Assembly (NCBI GenBank): GCA_022496805.1
Contig: CM040106.1
Span: 5,270,001 to 5,334,000, forward strand
DNA length: 64,000 nucleotides
Direction of reading: 5' to 3'
DNA from: Pohlia nutans
Taxonomy: Eukaryota > Streptophyta > Bryopsida > Bryales > Mniaceae
Shown here: positions 46,701 to 59,929 of the stretch, one piece after another
How the letters are laid out: every line of letters begins with the position of its first letter
Position numbering within the stretch: the stretch's first letter is position 1
Notes under the pieces: model-generated
The model's database searches: none
The model's input: the letters and a program-made list of their open reading frames with translations, nothing else
What the model was told of the DNA's origin: nothing
Position numbers and translations under genes: made by a program

Positions 46701-47082
46701 TTGATTTTTATTGATTTTTACTTTTTAATGCAAAACCCTCATTGCGTATACTTAAGATCTTTTATATGCACCTTGTCCAATGCATACATGACTCCTAGCT
46801 CCCTTTTATTTATTGTGGTTGGTTTTTACCCCAAAACTACCCTCTTTCATCTATTGAAGGTATTAGAGGAATGCACAAGGCACATACACAAACACAAGAA
46901 ATGCGTAGAAAGAGATGATCTTTACTCAAGAGCTTCCCTCTTTAAGAGGTGTACACTGGGAGGTGTGCATCACAACCCATATGGGATAACTCACCACTAG
47001 AGGCCTCTTAGGTCAACCCATGCCTTGACCTCTCTCCTACACATCATTATTTCCACCCAAAACCCTTTGGCTTCTAGCAACA
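46701..47082 (-). mobile_element. Possible 3' LTR of the copia remnant
   Basis: Directly after the polyprotein stop (minus strand) comes TGTTGCTAGAAGCC, starting at 47082 and running left; LTRs start with TG. The far LTR end was not located and the partner LTR is not in evidence, so this is tentative. Confidence 0.3.
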
Positions 47083-48615
47083 CTACCCTACATCTTCTAC
47101 CTCAACACTCCCACTTTGCGTAGAGCCAAAGCCTTGAAGTCCATATGCTATTACTAGTCTTTCGTGTCGATCTCGTGCAAGACCCTTTGTCAACACATCC
47201 GCCATCATGTGCTCCGTTGGACAATACTCTAATCGTATGACTCCCATCTCCAACTTCTTCCGAATGAAGTGGTATTGCACATCAATGTGCTTTGTGCGTG
47301 AATGATGTGTCGAGTTCTTTGCAACTGAAATGCTCCCTTGCTTGTCACACATGATCGTTGTAGCCTCCCCTTGTGCACAACCCACATCCGCTATTAGTTG
47401 TCTCAACCAAATGGCTTCCTTCGTAGAGTGACTTGTCGCCATGTACTCCGCCTCCTCGGTGGACGTAGCCGTGGTTTGTTGCAGCTTGCTATTCCACCTT
47501 ACCGCGCCCGAACCAACCTTGGACATGTAGCCCGTGGTAAATTTTCGATCGTCCATATCTCCCGCGTAGTCCGCATTGCAATAACCGCTCAATACAATTT
47601 CAAAGCCATCGAGACATAGCTTCACATCAATCGTCTTCTTCAAGTAGCGCATGATCCTCTTCACCGCCACCCAATGCTTTAATCCCGGTCTTGCCATGCG
47701 TTGTCCCACTGTGCTGATTGAATATGCAAGGTCCAGCCGTGTTGCAATCATCGCATACATCAACAACCCCACCAATAGCTTGTATGGCACTTCCGACATC
47801 GATTGAGCCTCCGCTGCATACTCCTCCTCGGTTAGCTTCACGAGCTTGGAATCGACATCCAATGGTGTTGCAATGGGTTTGCAATCCTCCATCCCAAATG
47901 GTTTGAGCATATCCAACACGTATTTGCCTTGGCTCATCGTGATAGTGCACATTGCCCTATCCTTCAAAAACTCAACTCCAAGACAAAAAATGCAACTTGC
48001 CAAGGTCACTCATCTCATACTCCTTGAGCGTCTCCATGGAACTCAAGAGGCTTGCAAGAATGATCAAGTCATCGACACATATGATTACAATCACAACATG
48101 TTGACCCTCTTGCATCAAATACAAACTATGATCAGTAATGCTTCTAGTAAACCCGCATTGCATAAGAAATGTGTCAATCTTTTGATACCACACCCTCGGA
48201 GATTGCTTCAATCCATACAATGACTTTTTGAGTTTGCAAACATAGTTCTCTTTACCTTCTTGCACAAATCCCTTGGGTTATACCATGTGGGTGTCCTCCT
48301 CAAAATCGCCGTTCAAGAAAGCGGTCTTCACATCCATTTGATGTATTTCCACATCCATTTGATGGATTTCCAAATCCATGGCCGCCCCAATCGCAAGAAT
48401 GCATCGAATGGTCGTGAACTTGGCCACGGGAGCAAATGTCTCATGAAAATCCACGCTTTGAACTTGCGCAAGCCCCTTTGCCACAAGCCTTGCCTTGTAG
48501 CGCGCCACATCGCCGGAAGCATCTCTTTTTGCACGAAACACCCACTTGCAACCAATGGGGTTGCGACCCTTGGAAATGGGAGTCAATCCCACGTGCTATT
48601 AGCAATCAATGACGC
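47083..48615 (-). pseudogene. Ty1/copia polyprotein remnant: reverse transcriptase and RNase H
   Basis: Minus strand. 48592-48278 opens the RT domain (IGCKWVFRAKRDASGDVARY, FAPVAKFTTIRCILAIGAA, KTAFLNGDF). An in-frame TAA at 48278-48280 stands where the family normally has Gln before P-x-GF. The same frame continues to 47972 (KKSLYGLKQSPRVWY, then CVDD instead of the usual YVDD). After a one-base shift near 48000, 48009-47083 gives the end of RT and RNase H (CNADYAGD, TSTEEAEYMA, RTKHIDVQYHFIR, TEHMMADVLTKGL). An in-frame 24-bp duplication repeats EIHQMDV. Gag, protease and integrase are missing. Inactive. Confidence 0.85.
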
Positions 48616-49950
48616 ATACTCCTCTTATTTGAGCAAGAAGAAAGGTAAAATAGAGACTCTATCATCCCTAAGTCGTCCTAACCTCATCCACACTATTTAA
48701 TCTCCCGCTCTAACACTCACTCAAGCCAAATGCAACAACAAATGCGCAATATGATCCCTGCGAACAGCTTTCAATATGACAGATGAGGGGAATAGCGCCT
48801 GTTTTTGTTTTTTCCACTCTTCAATTGTATGCATTTCCAACTCTTCTTCAGAAAATACAGAAGCGCAGTCCTACTCGCGGCTCACCTGCTTGGCCGCATA
48901 CCGCTCGTGACGCCACTCCAGTGCACCCACCATCGCCTCCGCCATCTCTCTCACTGCCACCACCGTCTCTACGCCACCATGGCAGAGACGGGGCCAAAAA
49001 ACCCAAAAAACCCCATAAAAAAACCCGGAAGAAACTCCAAAAAAATGCACAATTGATACACAGACTACGACGGGATGTGACAACCGACACGGATCACTTG
49101 AACCTGATCACGACTCACATGATCGAGAAGCATGGAGATGGGGGCTCGGATGGGGGCCGAAGACGACCACCACCACCACCACGCAGACGCTGAAAAAATC
49201 CTTTGTAATTTTTTTGGGTTAAAACCCTCTCCGAGTACCTCGTCGACGAAATTTACACTTTCATATGTACTTACATACCTTTAACTCCCACAACCTATGC
49301 ATCCCTTTAAAATCCAAACTCCACACACATCCCAATACTAATAACCTCTCTCGCAAAACCTCCCACACCCCACTCCGTTGTTTAGTTCCTGTCAGTATAA
49401 ATTCATGTTACTATAGGGTCCATAACCGAAAGGGGAGAGTAGTTTTATCCGAGTCACCCTTTGTCTGGTGGACATTGGGTCATTAACATTACAAATAAAC
49501 ACTTTATTCACGTCGGCCCCATGAGGGCTGGTTTATCTCAGCCCACGCATATGCTGGAATGTTCACCCGCCACTTGCAATCCGCCATGACAGGTGGCGAG
49601 GCGGGATTGATGTGCAGAAGGGGTGGTCCTGGCTCATGTAGGTGCCCACGCACTTGGGCCAGTCTATTTGCTTCGTCACGCCATGCCAAGGACTCAAGTT
49701 TTTTTTATCTCTATGCTTATCTCCAGTCCTCTTCACACTAGCCCAAAAAAATTGTTTCGAAACAGCGTAATAAAAACGGTCTGCAGTTTTTGCACAGCAG
49801 TGACCAACCAACGTGGAGTAACTTTGACAGGGGAAACGCCGATGGAACAGGCTGTGGCGGTAGTCTCCAGGGTCGGGAGAAATCTGCCAATGCGCCAGGC
49901 AGTTTTGGATGATTGTCGTTGGCGCCCACCGGCGCCCGGCACAATTTCCC
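48616..49950. other. No firm gene; Pro/Lys/Arg-rich ORF at 48783-49193
   Basis: A plus-strand ORF of 136 codons with a basic stretch (KKPKKPHKKTRKKLQKNAQL) and a Pro/Arg end lies at 48783-49193. Low complexity and overlapping minus-strand ORFs make it doubtful. The rest (49200-49950) has no supported gene. Confidence 0.35.
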
Positions 49951-51955
49951 TTCATGTGCGTGGGCTGTCTGTCTATCTGAGGAGAAGCTGAAGTGCTCAG
50001 GACTGACTGGACCTGACTCGTGGTTTTGATTGTTGCTCCTATTCCTTTGGCTATGGCCTGCCTTTCTTCTTCTCCTCTGCCATAGCCATTACCCGTATGT
50101 TAACTACCGTGATTGCCTCCGCTTCCTCTTCCATTTCCTCTCCACTGTCCTCTTCTGGTTGTCGTGGAGGTTCTACTCAGCTGGCCTTTTGTCCATTTCT
50201 GTTTTAGCTCGGTTGTCTCGTCGTGGTTGTGGTTTAGGTTTTGGGCGAGAGCTTTCAAGGTTGTTATGGAAGACGAATAGAGGTTTTGGATTTTGTGTCG
50301 CTCTCTGATTTGTTCTTTCCCGCCTCTTGCTTTTCTGGAATGTTTTGCGTTGGTTTGTTAAGGTAGACGCTACAAGTATTACGGCGGTAGTATTCTGAGT
50401 GGTTTCTTTAGCTTTTGCTGTGAAGCTCTTCTTGGTGTTGTAGTTTGTTACATTTGCAGGTTTTGTGAGAGTTATTATACCGAGGTTGGACGCTGCTGTG
50501 CAAGATTACCCAAAGAAGAAACGGTGGCTTAGAGACGGCCGTGAGGTTTTCGGCAATGTTGAGACTTAAAGGCAGTGTGCGAAGGAAGGACATGTAGCGA
50601 GATTACCTGCTTCTCGCAAACTGACCGCGCCTGGAAGTGCTTTTTATACGCCTTGTTTCTTCCGACCTGTGGACGAAGTTGCGGCAGTGGGAGTTTGGAG
50701 TTGGAGAAGCTCTCAACAGTGGTTGTTATTCAGGTTAGTGCACTCGCTCATTCTGCTTTCTTTTCTCGCCAGTGCCGGAGGTTATTTCTTTTGCGGTTTC
50801 TATTCTTTGTCTATTGCAAAAGCCAGAGGGAAAAGGTGGCGTATTGATGACAACGTTTGTGCTAGTCCGTGCACGTTTCTGAAGGGTCTTCTGGTTGCTC
50901 GTGCGAATATTGTTGGAAAATTTTATCTTATACACATAGGGGAATGAAATGATTTGAAGGCAGCTTCATGCAATTTCGTCTTTGTTTGGATTCTCGTTTA
51001 GCTTTGTACTGAGACTAGATGTATTTGAAGAGCTTCCAGAAGAACCTGCAAAGGCGGGAAGGTCATCCATGTATTGTACTACGTCATACTTCTTCCACTT
51101 GGATTGATCTATATTGTTTATTCTGTACCCGCATAATTTCTTTGGACACTCTTACACCCCCAACGTTTGCAACGGAATATCCGCGCAAGTGTCCCGAGTG
51201 ACTTACATCGTTGTGTGGCATTCTGCACGCCAAATACATGCATGCTCTGCCTATACCATTTGTAGTCCTAAGTTTTAAAGAGCGGGTTTCTGTCTTTCGA
51301 ATTAATAGTCTACAAAAGCATTTTCTCTGATGTTCTGCTGTTAGGGAATGTGCCAAGTAATCAATAACTCGCTGAAATTCATGCATGCTCTGCCACTATT
51401 TGAGTGGATTACTTTTAAGAAATGTATTGAATGCTGTGTTGCTAGGAGTTATGAGGAGTGATTAATTATAATGTAAGCTTACACTAGGGTCGACGGCGCA
51501 GTGCTGTTTACATTGCAGTACGGAACATGTGCCATCACAGCGGCTTCACATACAAGCCAAATTGTGAGTTAAGTTTGAGTTTGCCTCTTACAACACCTAG
51601 AAGTCTTTAAAGAGCTCGAGGTTTGGCATTCGAAAGAAGCTATTCGTGATTCAATTAACCTTGCACCCCTAATGTGTCTTGCTCATAGCAGATCAAAATT
51701 TGAAGGGATGTTTGGTACTTGACTATTGACGTGACTTTTATTTTGCTAATGGTCGGGGATAAGTGCCGAAGTTTCAATTCGATTCTGGTTTTTGGAATGA
51801 ATCTTATTCTGCGTATCTACTAGGGAATACTGATTGTATACGTTCTTTGACACTTGTGATGGCTAATTTTGTTTTAGGGAGGAGGCTAAGATTGGATCTG
51901 CACCAGGCGTCAGTCGTCATTGGTCTTACTGTGCGATAGATTAGTTAGAAGAGTA
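49951..51955 (+). promoter_or_regulatory. Probable promoter, 5' UTR and UTR intron of the ARID gene
   Basis: The stretch from about 49990 is pyrimidine-rich and of higher GC, like a plant leader. TATTCAG|GTTAGT at about 50731 and TTGTTTTAG at 51870-51878 could bound a 1.1-kb intron in the 5' UTR, leaving 51879-51955 as the last leader segment. No convincing ORF lies here. The exact start of transcription cannot be read. Confidence 0.4.
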
Positions 51956-54900
51956 ATGACTGAAGTGGCTTATGGAAATCCAGAAACAATGTCAGCAACC
52001 CAAGATATCTCGTCACATGAGAGAGTGGAGGGCTTCGTGTCGCCAGGGCTATCCCCATGTTAAATCGCTTCTTTCGATGGTGCAGTCCAGAATCCAGTAA
52101 AAAATGCCGTAAATCCAAAAGTAGAGGTCGAAGGTGTTCCTTCGAGGACGGTTATCGCAGAATCTAAAATCCCATCTGGAGAAGCTGCAGTAGGCCATGG
52201 CGGGGTTACTCTTTCCGCCGAGAAACTAGAATTGTCAATTGGAGCAGAGGATTTCCATACTTCTCTTGGTAGTCCGCGTCGGTATTCGGCGGATATCAAG
52301 GACAGCTCTATTGAAGAACCAGTTTTGAATGCTCCAAAAGTAGTGCTAGTCGAGAAATTACCTGTCGTAAAAGATATTGTGAAGATATCTGCTTTGGAAA
52401 TTACTACCATGGCAACATCTGTCTTGGAAAAATTTCCAGTGGATACATCTGCTCTGGAAAATCATATTGTGGACACACCTGTCGTGATCCGTTCTACTAT
52501 GGAAACACACACTGTAGGCATATCTACTGTGGATACACGTGCCGTGGAACTTCCTGTCACGGCAGACCTAGAAGAGGAAACAACCCTCTTGGGTGAATGT
52601 TTTCATTCCCAGGATTTAGTTGAAGACGTGGTCCCGGGTGTATCAGGAGTGGGTGGAGAAGACAAGGATGTCATCATGAAGGATAGGTCCACAGATAAAG
52701 ATGTCGGAGTTGAACAAGAGTCAGTTCCTGGTCCATATCAGAACGAAGGGCAGGGTGTTGCATCAATATCTACCACCGTGAAGGAGCCACCGATGACTGG
52801 AATCGAAGGCCCTGGCCAACAACCCCTTTCTGAAATCGAGGTTGTTCAAAATGGAGAATCAAGGATGAATAAAGAAGTGCCTGCAACGAATCATGCTGTC
52901 TCTCTATCCTCAACCGTTGTCACTAGGGTTGGAAATGAAGTTAACAGTTCAATTGACGATATCACTGGGAGAACTGTGGAGGAGACCTCGGAGAAGTATA
53001 CAGAGGATATGGGTGATAAACTAGTGGTTGAAATGGCTGATAGAATGGCAAATAAGTTGGCAGATGGGATCGCTGATAAAATGGCAGATGCTATTGCCGA
53101 CGAAATTGCTGATCAGATCGCTGACAGGATGGCAGATGAAATCGCTGATAAGATGGCGGATGAAATGGCTGATGAAATGGCTGATGGTATCGCCGACGCT
53201 ATGGCAGACAGAATGGCGGACAGGATGGCAGATGAAATGGCTGACAGGATGGCGGACGAAATGGCTGACAGGATGGCAGACGAAATGGCTGATAGGATGG
53301 CAGGCGAAATGGTTGACAGGATGGCAGACGAAATGGCTGACAGGATGGCAGATGAAATGGCGGCTGAAGTGGCTGATGAGTTGGCAGATGAGTTGGCAGA
53401 TGAGTTGGCAGATGAAGTGGTTGAAGGGGGTTATGGAAGAGGTGAAGGACCCCAAGAGAATGAGCGGATGGATGATGGAGGAACACATGAAGTTGGAGGC
53501 TTGGCCGAAGATGCAATCAAGCTGATAGATGATGATGACGATTACGAAGACGATGACGGGTCTCCAGCCGAGCAGATGTCATTTGTAGAGGAGCTGGAGC
53601 AATTCTTTAAGCAACGAAATTTGGAATACAAGGCGCCCAAATTTTATGGGCTGGAGTTAAATGTTCTGAAGTGAGTTGCTCATCGTGAGCATTCATCATT
53701 GGTTAGCAAAAGCATTTAGAGCTTTCCAGAAAGGGTAGTTGGATTGTATGAATAGGTTGCTAGAAACTGGTGACATTATTAACCCATAGAATATAGTTTA
53801 AATTTTTTCAATTAGCTGGCCTACCTTTTATTTTATGATGGCTACCATCGATAGGAAAGCCAGTCCTGAAAAAGAACATTACCATATGGAAATTTACAGT
53901 TGACTTTTATTGTTTGCAGGCTTTGGCGGGTGGTGTCCAGATACGGTGGCTATGACCATGTATGCGCCTTTGCAAACTCCATGCTGCTTCATGCCTCCTA
54001 AATTTTCGAAATTTGAATCTCAGAGCATGTATTTCAATGAATTCATCACAGCAGAGGTAGCTTAGATGAAATATCTGTGCAGGTTATGGTCATGGATATT
54101 TTTTGCCTGATGGACTGCTTCTGGTAGTGATATCATTAGCACTTTGTTATATTGACAGAATCTAAGACGTGCTCACACATAAATACGCTTTTGATTTTGA
54201 AGGAAGAAGAATGTATATTATGCAGGTATCATTCGGAGGTGCAATCTATCATGTGTCTAGGATCTCCTACTCGATATCATTTATTTTTTTGTCGGCAGTT
54301 GACTGAGGTTCTTGACATGTGAATGCTGCACTATTTTTATCTTGTTAATTTGGCTGTACTTTTCTGTGCATGCACTTTAACGAGATCTATCCATTCCTAT
54401 GTTTATGTAGGTTACGGTGAGCAAGCTTTGGAGGACAGTTGGCGAAGAGTTTAAACCCCCGAAGTAAGATTGTCCATAGTCTATAATATCTTCAAGTTTG
54501 GGTGTTAAATATTGAACACAAGCAGATTAGTTTCTGTTATCGATCAGCATCATCATCATATTTTATGTTTGCTGGCTGTGCAACTCTGATAGTTTGTACT
54601 GTGTTTTGGAGGATATTGCCTGTGATAATCCCTCTAATACTCGTAATACCCATATCGTTTTTTGCTTCGCAATTAGATGGTTCTTGTTGACTTTCTCCGC
54701 AATACTGTCTCTATTTGTAGTGAGATTCGTAGGATGCTGTACTGATTGCGAGATTAATGTAACTACAGGACTTGTACGACTATTTCATGGTCATTTCGAG
54801 GTTTCTTTGAGAAGGTATACTCTCCATTGACAGCGCAGTAGTAATTTGTACAGTCTCTACTCCCTTTAATGTTTGAATCCTGTCCATGAATCTGATTTTT

Positions 54901-55849
54901 TTTCATTTATCTGAGGATCGACAGTTTTCTTTTGTGTTTTCAAGCTAGTTTGACGACTTGAAGTTCTTATGTTATGTCTTTACGTGTAGGCTAACCATTG
55001 CACATCTACTAATTTTGTTTGTAACCGACCACGCAGGCCCTTTTGGATTATGAGAGGTTTAAGACTGGTGTTTCAGCACTTGACAGCAGTCAACCAGCGG
55101 TCCAAACAATCGGTTGTTATTTGACAAATGATCAGCGAACTGCATCCCCCGCTACCCCATCCTCTGATGTATGTTATTATTTGACTTGTTTATGTTGTTG
55201 GTTCTGTCCAATTGGATGCAAGTATGTTGTTGTAAGGCTAAAATTCAGATGAGTTTTTTGTAGTTATTCAGTGGTGGACTTTCGAGAAAGCTTAAGTGGT
55301 TTCAGACGGATTCAGTTTTTAATGCAGACCCTAACTATCATAATTGTGTTGGTGTTCTTGTAGCCAAATACAATTGGAACACCAGGATCAGGATCTGGAC
55401 GTGCTCGGAGAGATGCCGCTGCTCGGGCAATGCAGGGCTGGCACTCTCAGCGCATGGGCAATGGGGATGTTAAAGAACCCAACTCAAAGGTAAGATTAGA
55501 TTTAACTCAGTAAATCTGGTTTTTTGTGATTCCTCAGTGAAATTGATGGGCAAAGCTTTTACTGCGTGGTTGCACATTCTTGTACCACTGTGCATTATGA
55601 CTCAGAACTTCGAGAGCAACAATTAATCTTTCGGGTAACGTGTTTCATGTGGATTTGGAACGGGTTGTATGAAAGAGGGCTAGTGTTTAGGTTGGGTATT
55701 CGATGGTGCAATACTATTGTTGTTTAAAATATTTTAATGTGACATGGAAGGCACTGTTGTTTCAGGACAAGGGCTCTGGTGGGAAGCATGTGAAGAAAGA
55801 GAAAAAGCTAACCAACATAGGTCTCAAAGTTTTCCTATTTATTGTTATT

Positions 55850-55891
<42 letters not shown>

Positions 55892-57645
55892 TGGTATCTT
55901 AAAGTCCATGGCACTGTGAGGCAGTATGTGATCGTATATTAGTCAATGAGTATTCAAGATTTTGTACATGTCCTTTTATCTTTTATATGTGGAAGTTGTG
56001 GTGAACTTCCTACAAAATCTTGTTTGCATCTTGATACAGGAGGAAATGGGTTGAAGAGGAAAGGGTCAAAGACTGTACTTGAGAGGGCAGTGAAGGCTGT
56101 TCAGGCCAGAGGAAGACCGAGATTGCACGAAGAGAGTCCGCCAAGTAATTCTGCGGTAACCGGCAAGAGAAGTATGAAGCAACAGGACCCCGGAAGGCGT
56201 CCTATCAAGGTTGCTAAGGTGGATGGACCAGTAGGTGGTTTTGATCCTCCGATTGTTGATGAAGGTCCTAAAGCCGATTGGGTCAAAATTAATGTACATA
56301 AACATGTAAGTTGTCTGAAAATCCTGCTTGGTTTATCAAAACTGATATCATGGTCACAGGTAATCCTATATGTTGTTGATTTATGTTAAGGCTGAAATGG
56401 CATGCTTTTTCTGTTGGTCCACATCTTTGAGTTCGTTCTGATTCTTTTCATATTTTTCTCTCTTTCTCTTTTTTTGAAACTATTTTAGTAATGCCTCTGT
56501 CGCCTTTTGCAGCTAGATTGTTTCGAAATTTATGCACTCGTTCCCGGGCTAGCACGTGAGGAGGTGAAGGATACACAACTGCCTTAGATTCTCAAATTTT
56601 AAGTTGGGTTCTCAAATTAGATTTTATCAGCATGTTGTCATCTCCCTTGTCTTGATGTCCTCTGTGGAGCTACAGCTGCAAAGTGGCATGCTTTATATGC
56701 TTTCTGATTGTGTAGGATTCCTTATTCTCTCTTTAGAAGATTTATGATGCTATGTTTGCAAGTTTTAGAAATATGTAACATATCAAGATCTATTTCTGAA
56801 GCTGCAGAACGAAATGGAATGTTATGAAACAAAATCACTAGGGGATGTTTTACGAGATCTCTGCTTCTAATGCTCTATGTAATATTATTTAAATTTATTT
56901 ATTAATCCATTAATTTTATTTATTTATTTAATATATTTGTCTAATGCATCCAATGTAATAGAAAGAATATAAATCAGCCAATGTCCCGGTGTGTTTAAGT
57001 TACCTCGGTTTTTGTCAGGTCCTTCTGCATGCTTCTGCATAATATATAGATTTTCCGGATATTACTTCTAGTATCACAGCTTCTATATTATCTTTTGTTA
57101 GGAATGCAGGAATGCTTAATTTTCCAATGTTGACTTCCCAATGTTCAACTGAGCAGGTGCGCATTCAGTGTGAGCCAGGAGGCAGACTAGTGATTGCTGG
57201 AATGCCCGAGGATCCAGAGAATCCTTGGGGTGTGACTCCTTTTAGAAAAGTAAGCTCTCAAAGCACTTTGTCAATGATGCAAGTATTGCATGTAAAGGGA
57301 CTCCCACTGAAAACAAACCTCGTTGGCTCTTATGTCATTTCCTAGTATTTGGACTCCGGCTATTCTAGAAGGTGACATAACTCCTAGAATTTTGTGGAAC
57401 CGCTTCTGGACAGCAGTAATTTAAATATCACAGCTCATTATTAGTACAATAGAAATGTACTATGTACGTGCAGATTATGTATGTGCATGTTCTGATTGTC
57501 GTTGTGCCTCTTCTTATAGATGATTTCTTTTTCTCAGGTCATATGTTTGCCGTCTCGAATTGATGCTCATCAAACCTCAGCAGTTGTGACTCTCTATGGC
57601 CAGCTCTATGTTCGAGTTCCCATCGCAGAAGACAAGTCATCGTAG
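51956..57645 (+). CDS. ARID (BRIGHT) plus HSP20-like domain protein, plant ARID5/6 type
   Basis: Coding exons (all phases agree): 51956-53670, 53920-53959, 54411-54463, 54769-54814, 55037-55168, 55364-55489, 55766-55820, 56040-56305, 56513-56563, 57157-57249, 57538-57645. From ATG 52409 the product is 743 aa. The frame is open upstream to a TAA at 52061, with a further in-frame ATG at 51956. Domains (52409 numbering): MADx repeat 209-336; ARID about 393-478 (FYGLELNVLKLWRVVSRYGG, KLWRTVGEEFKPP, TCTTISWSFRGFFEK); RRDAAARAMQGWHSQR near 525-540; HSP20/alpha-crystallin-like fold about 655-740 (LDCFEIYALVPGLAREE, VRIQCEPGGRLVIAG, LYGQLYVRVP). Plant ARID-HSP20 proteins are nuclear DNA-binding chromatin factors. 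All conserved exons are intact, so the gene is probably functional. Confidence 0.85.
53033..53416 (+). repeat. 12-bp coding minisatellite, 32 MADx tetrapeptides
   Basis: The unit ATGGCNGAY plus GAA/AGG/AAA encodes MADE, MADR, IADK, LADE and similar, 32 times without interruption. E and R/K alternate at the fourth position in the middle part. The low-complexity unit also opens long false ORFs in another plus frame and on the minus strand. Confidence 0.95.
55850..55891 (+). repeat. (ATG)14 microsatellite in an ARID gene intron
   Basis: Fourteen perfect ATG units within the intron 55821-56039. Confidence 0.95.
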
Positions 57646-58067
57646 TAGAATGATTTGTACACGCGGTATTTCGTCTGTGGCACCCTTGAGACTGAAACGC
57701 TGCCACGAGTGATACCTTAGGATTGTGTTTGTTAATTACATCTCTGTCAATCAAGTGAAGTACCTTTTCAGTGTTTCATCCGTCACCTCTTCAGTTTTGG
57801 GTGTATCCACCCCTAGATGGAGAACGAAAAGTGAGGGAGCAGGCTTAATGTGTAGGCGGTTATGTATCGAGTGGGAGCCTTGCTAAGAACGATGTCTAAA
57901 CAAAGTAGGAACTTGTAAAGGCAATGCCAATTGCTGGTGTGTATTCAAATCTGTTTGAGGTAATAACTAAATCCGTGAATGTTTTTCCACTTCTTTTTTC
58001 CTCATGAATACGAAATTATAGGATGGATGTGCAAATGCTAACCCAGATACTGTTACCTGTAAAACCG
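57646..58067 (+). other. 3' UTR and flank of the ARID gene
   Basis: TAGTAG ends the coding region. The following 300-400 bp look like unique 3' UTR. No clear AATAAA signal was fixed. Confidence 0.4.
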
Positions 58068-58297
58068 GTTTAACCCTAAAGGGCTAATGGGGATACATTG
58101 GCGTATATTTGACATTTGTTGTAAATGGAAAGTTTAAATTGAGACCTCAATAGCTCATCAGAATCATGTCAACATGAATTTTCACTTCAATTTTTGATCT
58201 TAAACTTGTAGGAGGTGTGGTACCATGCCAAATACAATGGAATATTGGTGTATAATACGGGTCAGAAAGTGCTCTTTGGACATAAGGGTTAAGGATT
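58068..58297. mobile_element. Candidate MITE, about 230 bp, TTTAACCCTAAAG ends
   Basis: TTTAACCCTAAAGGG at 58068 and CATAAGGGTTAAGG near 58283-58296 are approximate inverted copies. No ORF. The ends are of the same type as at 12093 and 36966. Confidence 0.35.
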
Positions 58298-59929
58298 CAT
58301 GTGATGAGATTCCATCTTCCATAGTAGTCACCGGACATAAGTCTGTCTCCCTCGTTTGTGAGAAGTTGAACCAAATTTCAAAAGTTCAAAATTGGGTCTA
58401 AAATTACCAAATTGGCCAAATGATAGGTGGAAATGGAACGAAAAGAAAATTAATAACTTACTTTTTTTGCATTAAGAAAGTCATAAAAAATGAGGTGACA
58501 TTTGGGGTAGTTTTATATAGAAAAATGACCCATTGCCCACTCATAGCAATGAACATTTCCATATGGGTCCCTTGACATGCATAAATGGATGACATAAATG
58601 GATGACAGTTGGGATGCTTTCAAATTTGAAGCATGAACAATTCATGTTCATGAACATAAATGAATGTTCAAAATACCATGAAGGTTGGTGTCTCCAGCTT
58701 CATAAGTTCATAAGTTCAGTTCTGTTGATATGACATACATATGTGAAACTTAGTTCTATTGTACGTTAGCCTGCAATTTAGGTTTTTTCATTTGAATTTA
58801 TTTGAATTGCAGATCTAATTGTCTCTAGGCTTCTTTTCATGAGTGAAATTAGAAATAAACTTTTCGAGCCGGATGTTGATCACTTCAATCAATGTCTCAG
58901 TTGATCATGATTAATGACTCTTATTTTTATTTGCTCACATATTTTGTTAATATATTCTACTTAGTTTGCTAGTATTGTGCACATCATAGATCACCTCTCT
59001 TTTATTGGGTGTGCCGTGGTAGTTCAACTTTGTTTTATTCCATAAACATTGTACTTCACTTTACCTAAAAAATCACATTCTTGGATTGGAGGCATGGAGT
59101 ACAAACTTAGTAAAGACATTATTAATAAACTTGAAATCCATGTTCAGTCTAAAAGATTTTAGAAAGGTTTCAAGAATATGGACACACTAATGTTCTTCCA
59201 AGTTTGTGTACATTAAAGAAACAAAATGAGAGAGGTATAAGGTATTGTGGAAAATTCTAGAGTCAATCGTTGTGTCATGTATCAAGTTGACTTTTATATG
59301 TCTTATTGATATTCTACTAAAACAATTACTTGACTCACGAGTGCACATTATAGTTGCATTGTGGTTAGAAAGCCTTTTTATCCGTAGTTCACATGGCTCA
59401 ATGATTAGCTTTTGTACAACAATATTGCAATTGGGATCAAAGGTAATGTGAGCACATTATTTGCACAAATGAATTAACTTTTGAAATTGACAATTTTTTT
59501 AGAATCTTTAATGGATGGCAAAAGGCATTTGAAAAGTACTCGTCTAGCTGTATTGTTCATTCAAGAGTGGTCGTACATGTCTTATGATATCGATTGCATT
59601 TGCAGAAAATCAAAAGTTTAAGTTGGTCTTTATGCCAAAAGACTAACGCAAAGCTATCAGTTTTGTTGAATTGGTTTATGATGGAGAATTGATTCTATTC
59701 ATGGATAAGATTCTAGATAGAATCTTGATGGGGGAATGGAGCGCCTGTTCATCGTAGCAAACTTCTTGAACAATGGAGGCAAAAACATAAAATAGAAAAG
59801 ATTGTTTTGGCAATCGAATTCTCTTAAAATCAATTCCATTGAAAATACTTCGAATGGACTCAAAAGTAACATGTCATTCAAGACCCAGACTATGACCCAA
59901 AAATTGCGAGTTTGGGAGATCCCGGAAAA
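58298..59929. other. No supported gene
   Basis: AT-rich; only short ORFs without motifs. Confidence 0.45.

Noticed and set aside
53021..53525. Tryptophan-rich plus-frame ORF and His/Cys-rich minus-strand ORFs over the MADx repeat
   Set aside because: They are the same 12-bp unit read in other frames.
55946..56389. 147-codon ORF as an independent gene
   Set aside because: It is an ARID gene exon (56040-56305) read through into its flanking introns.
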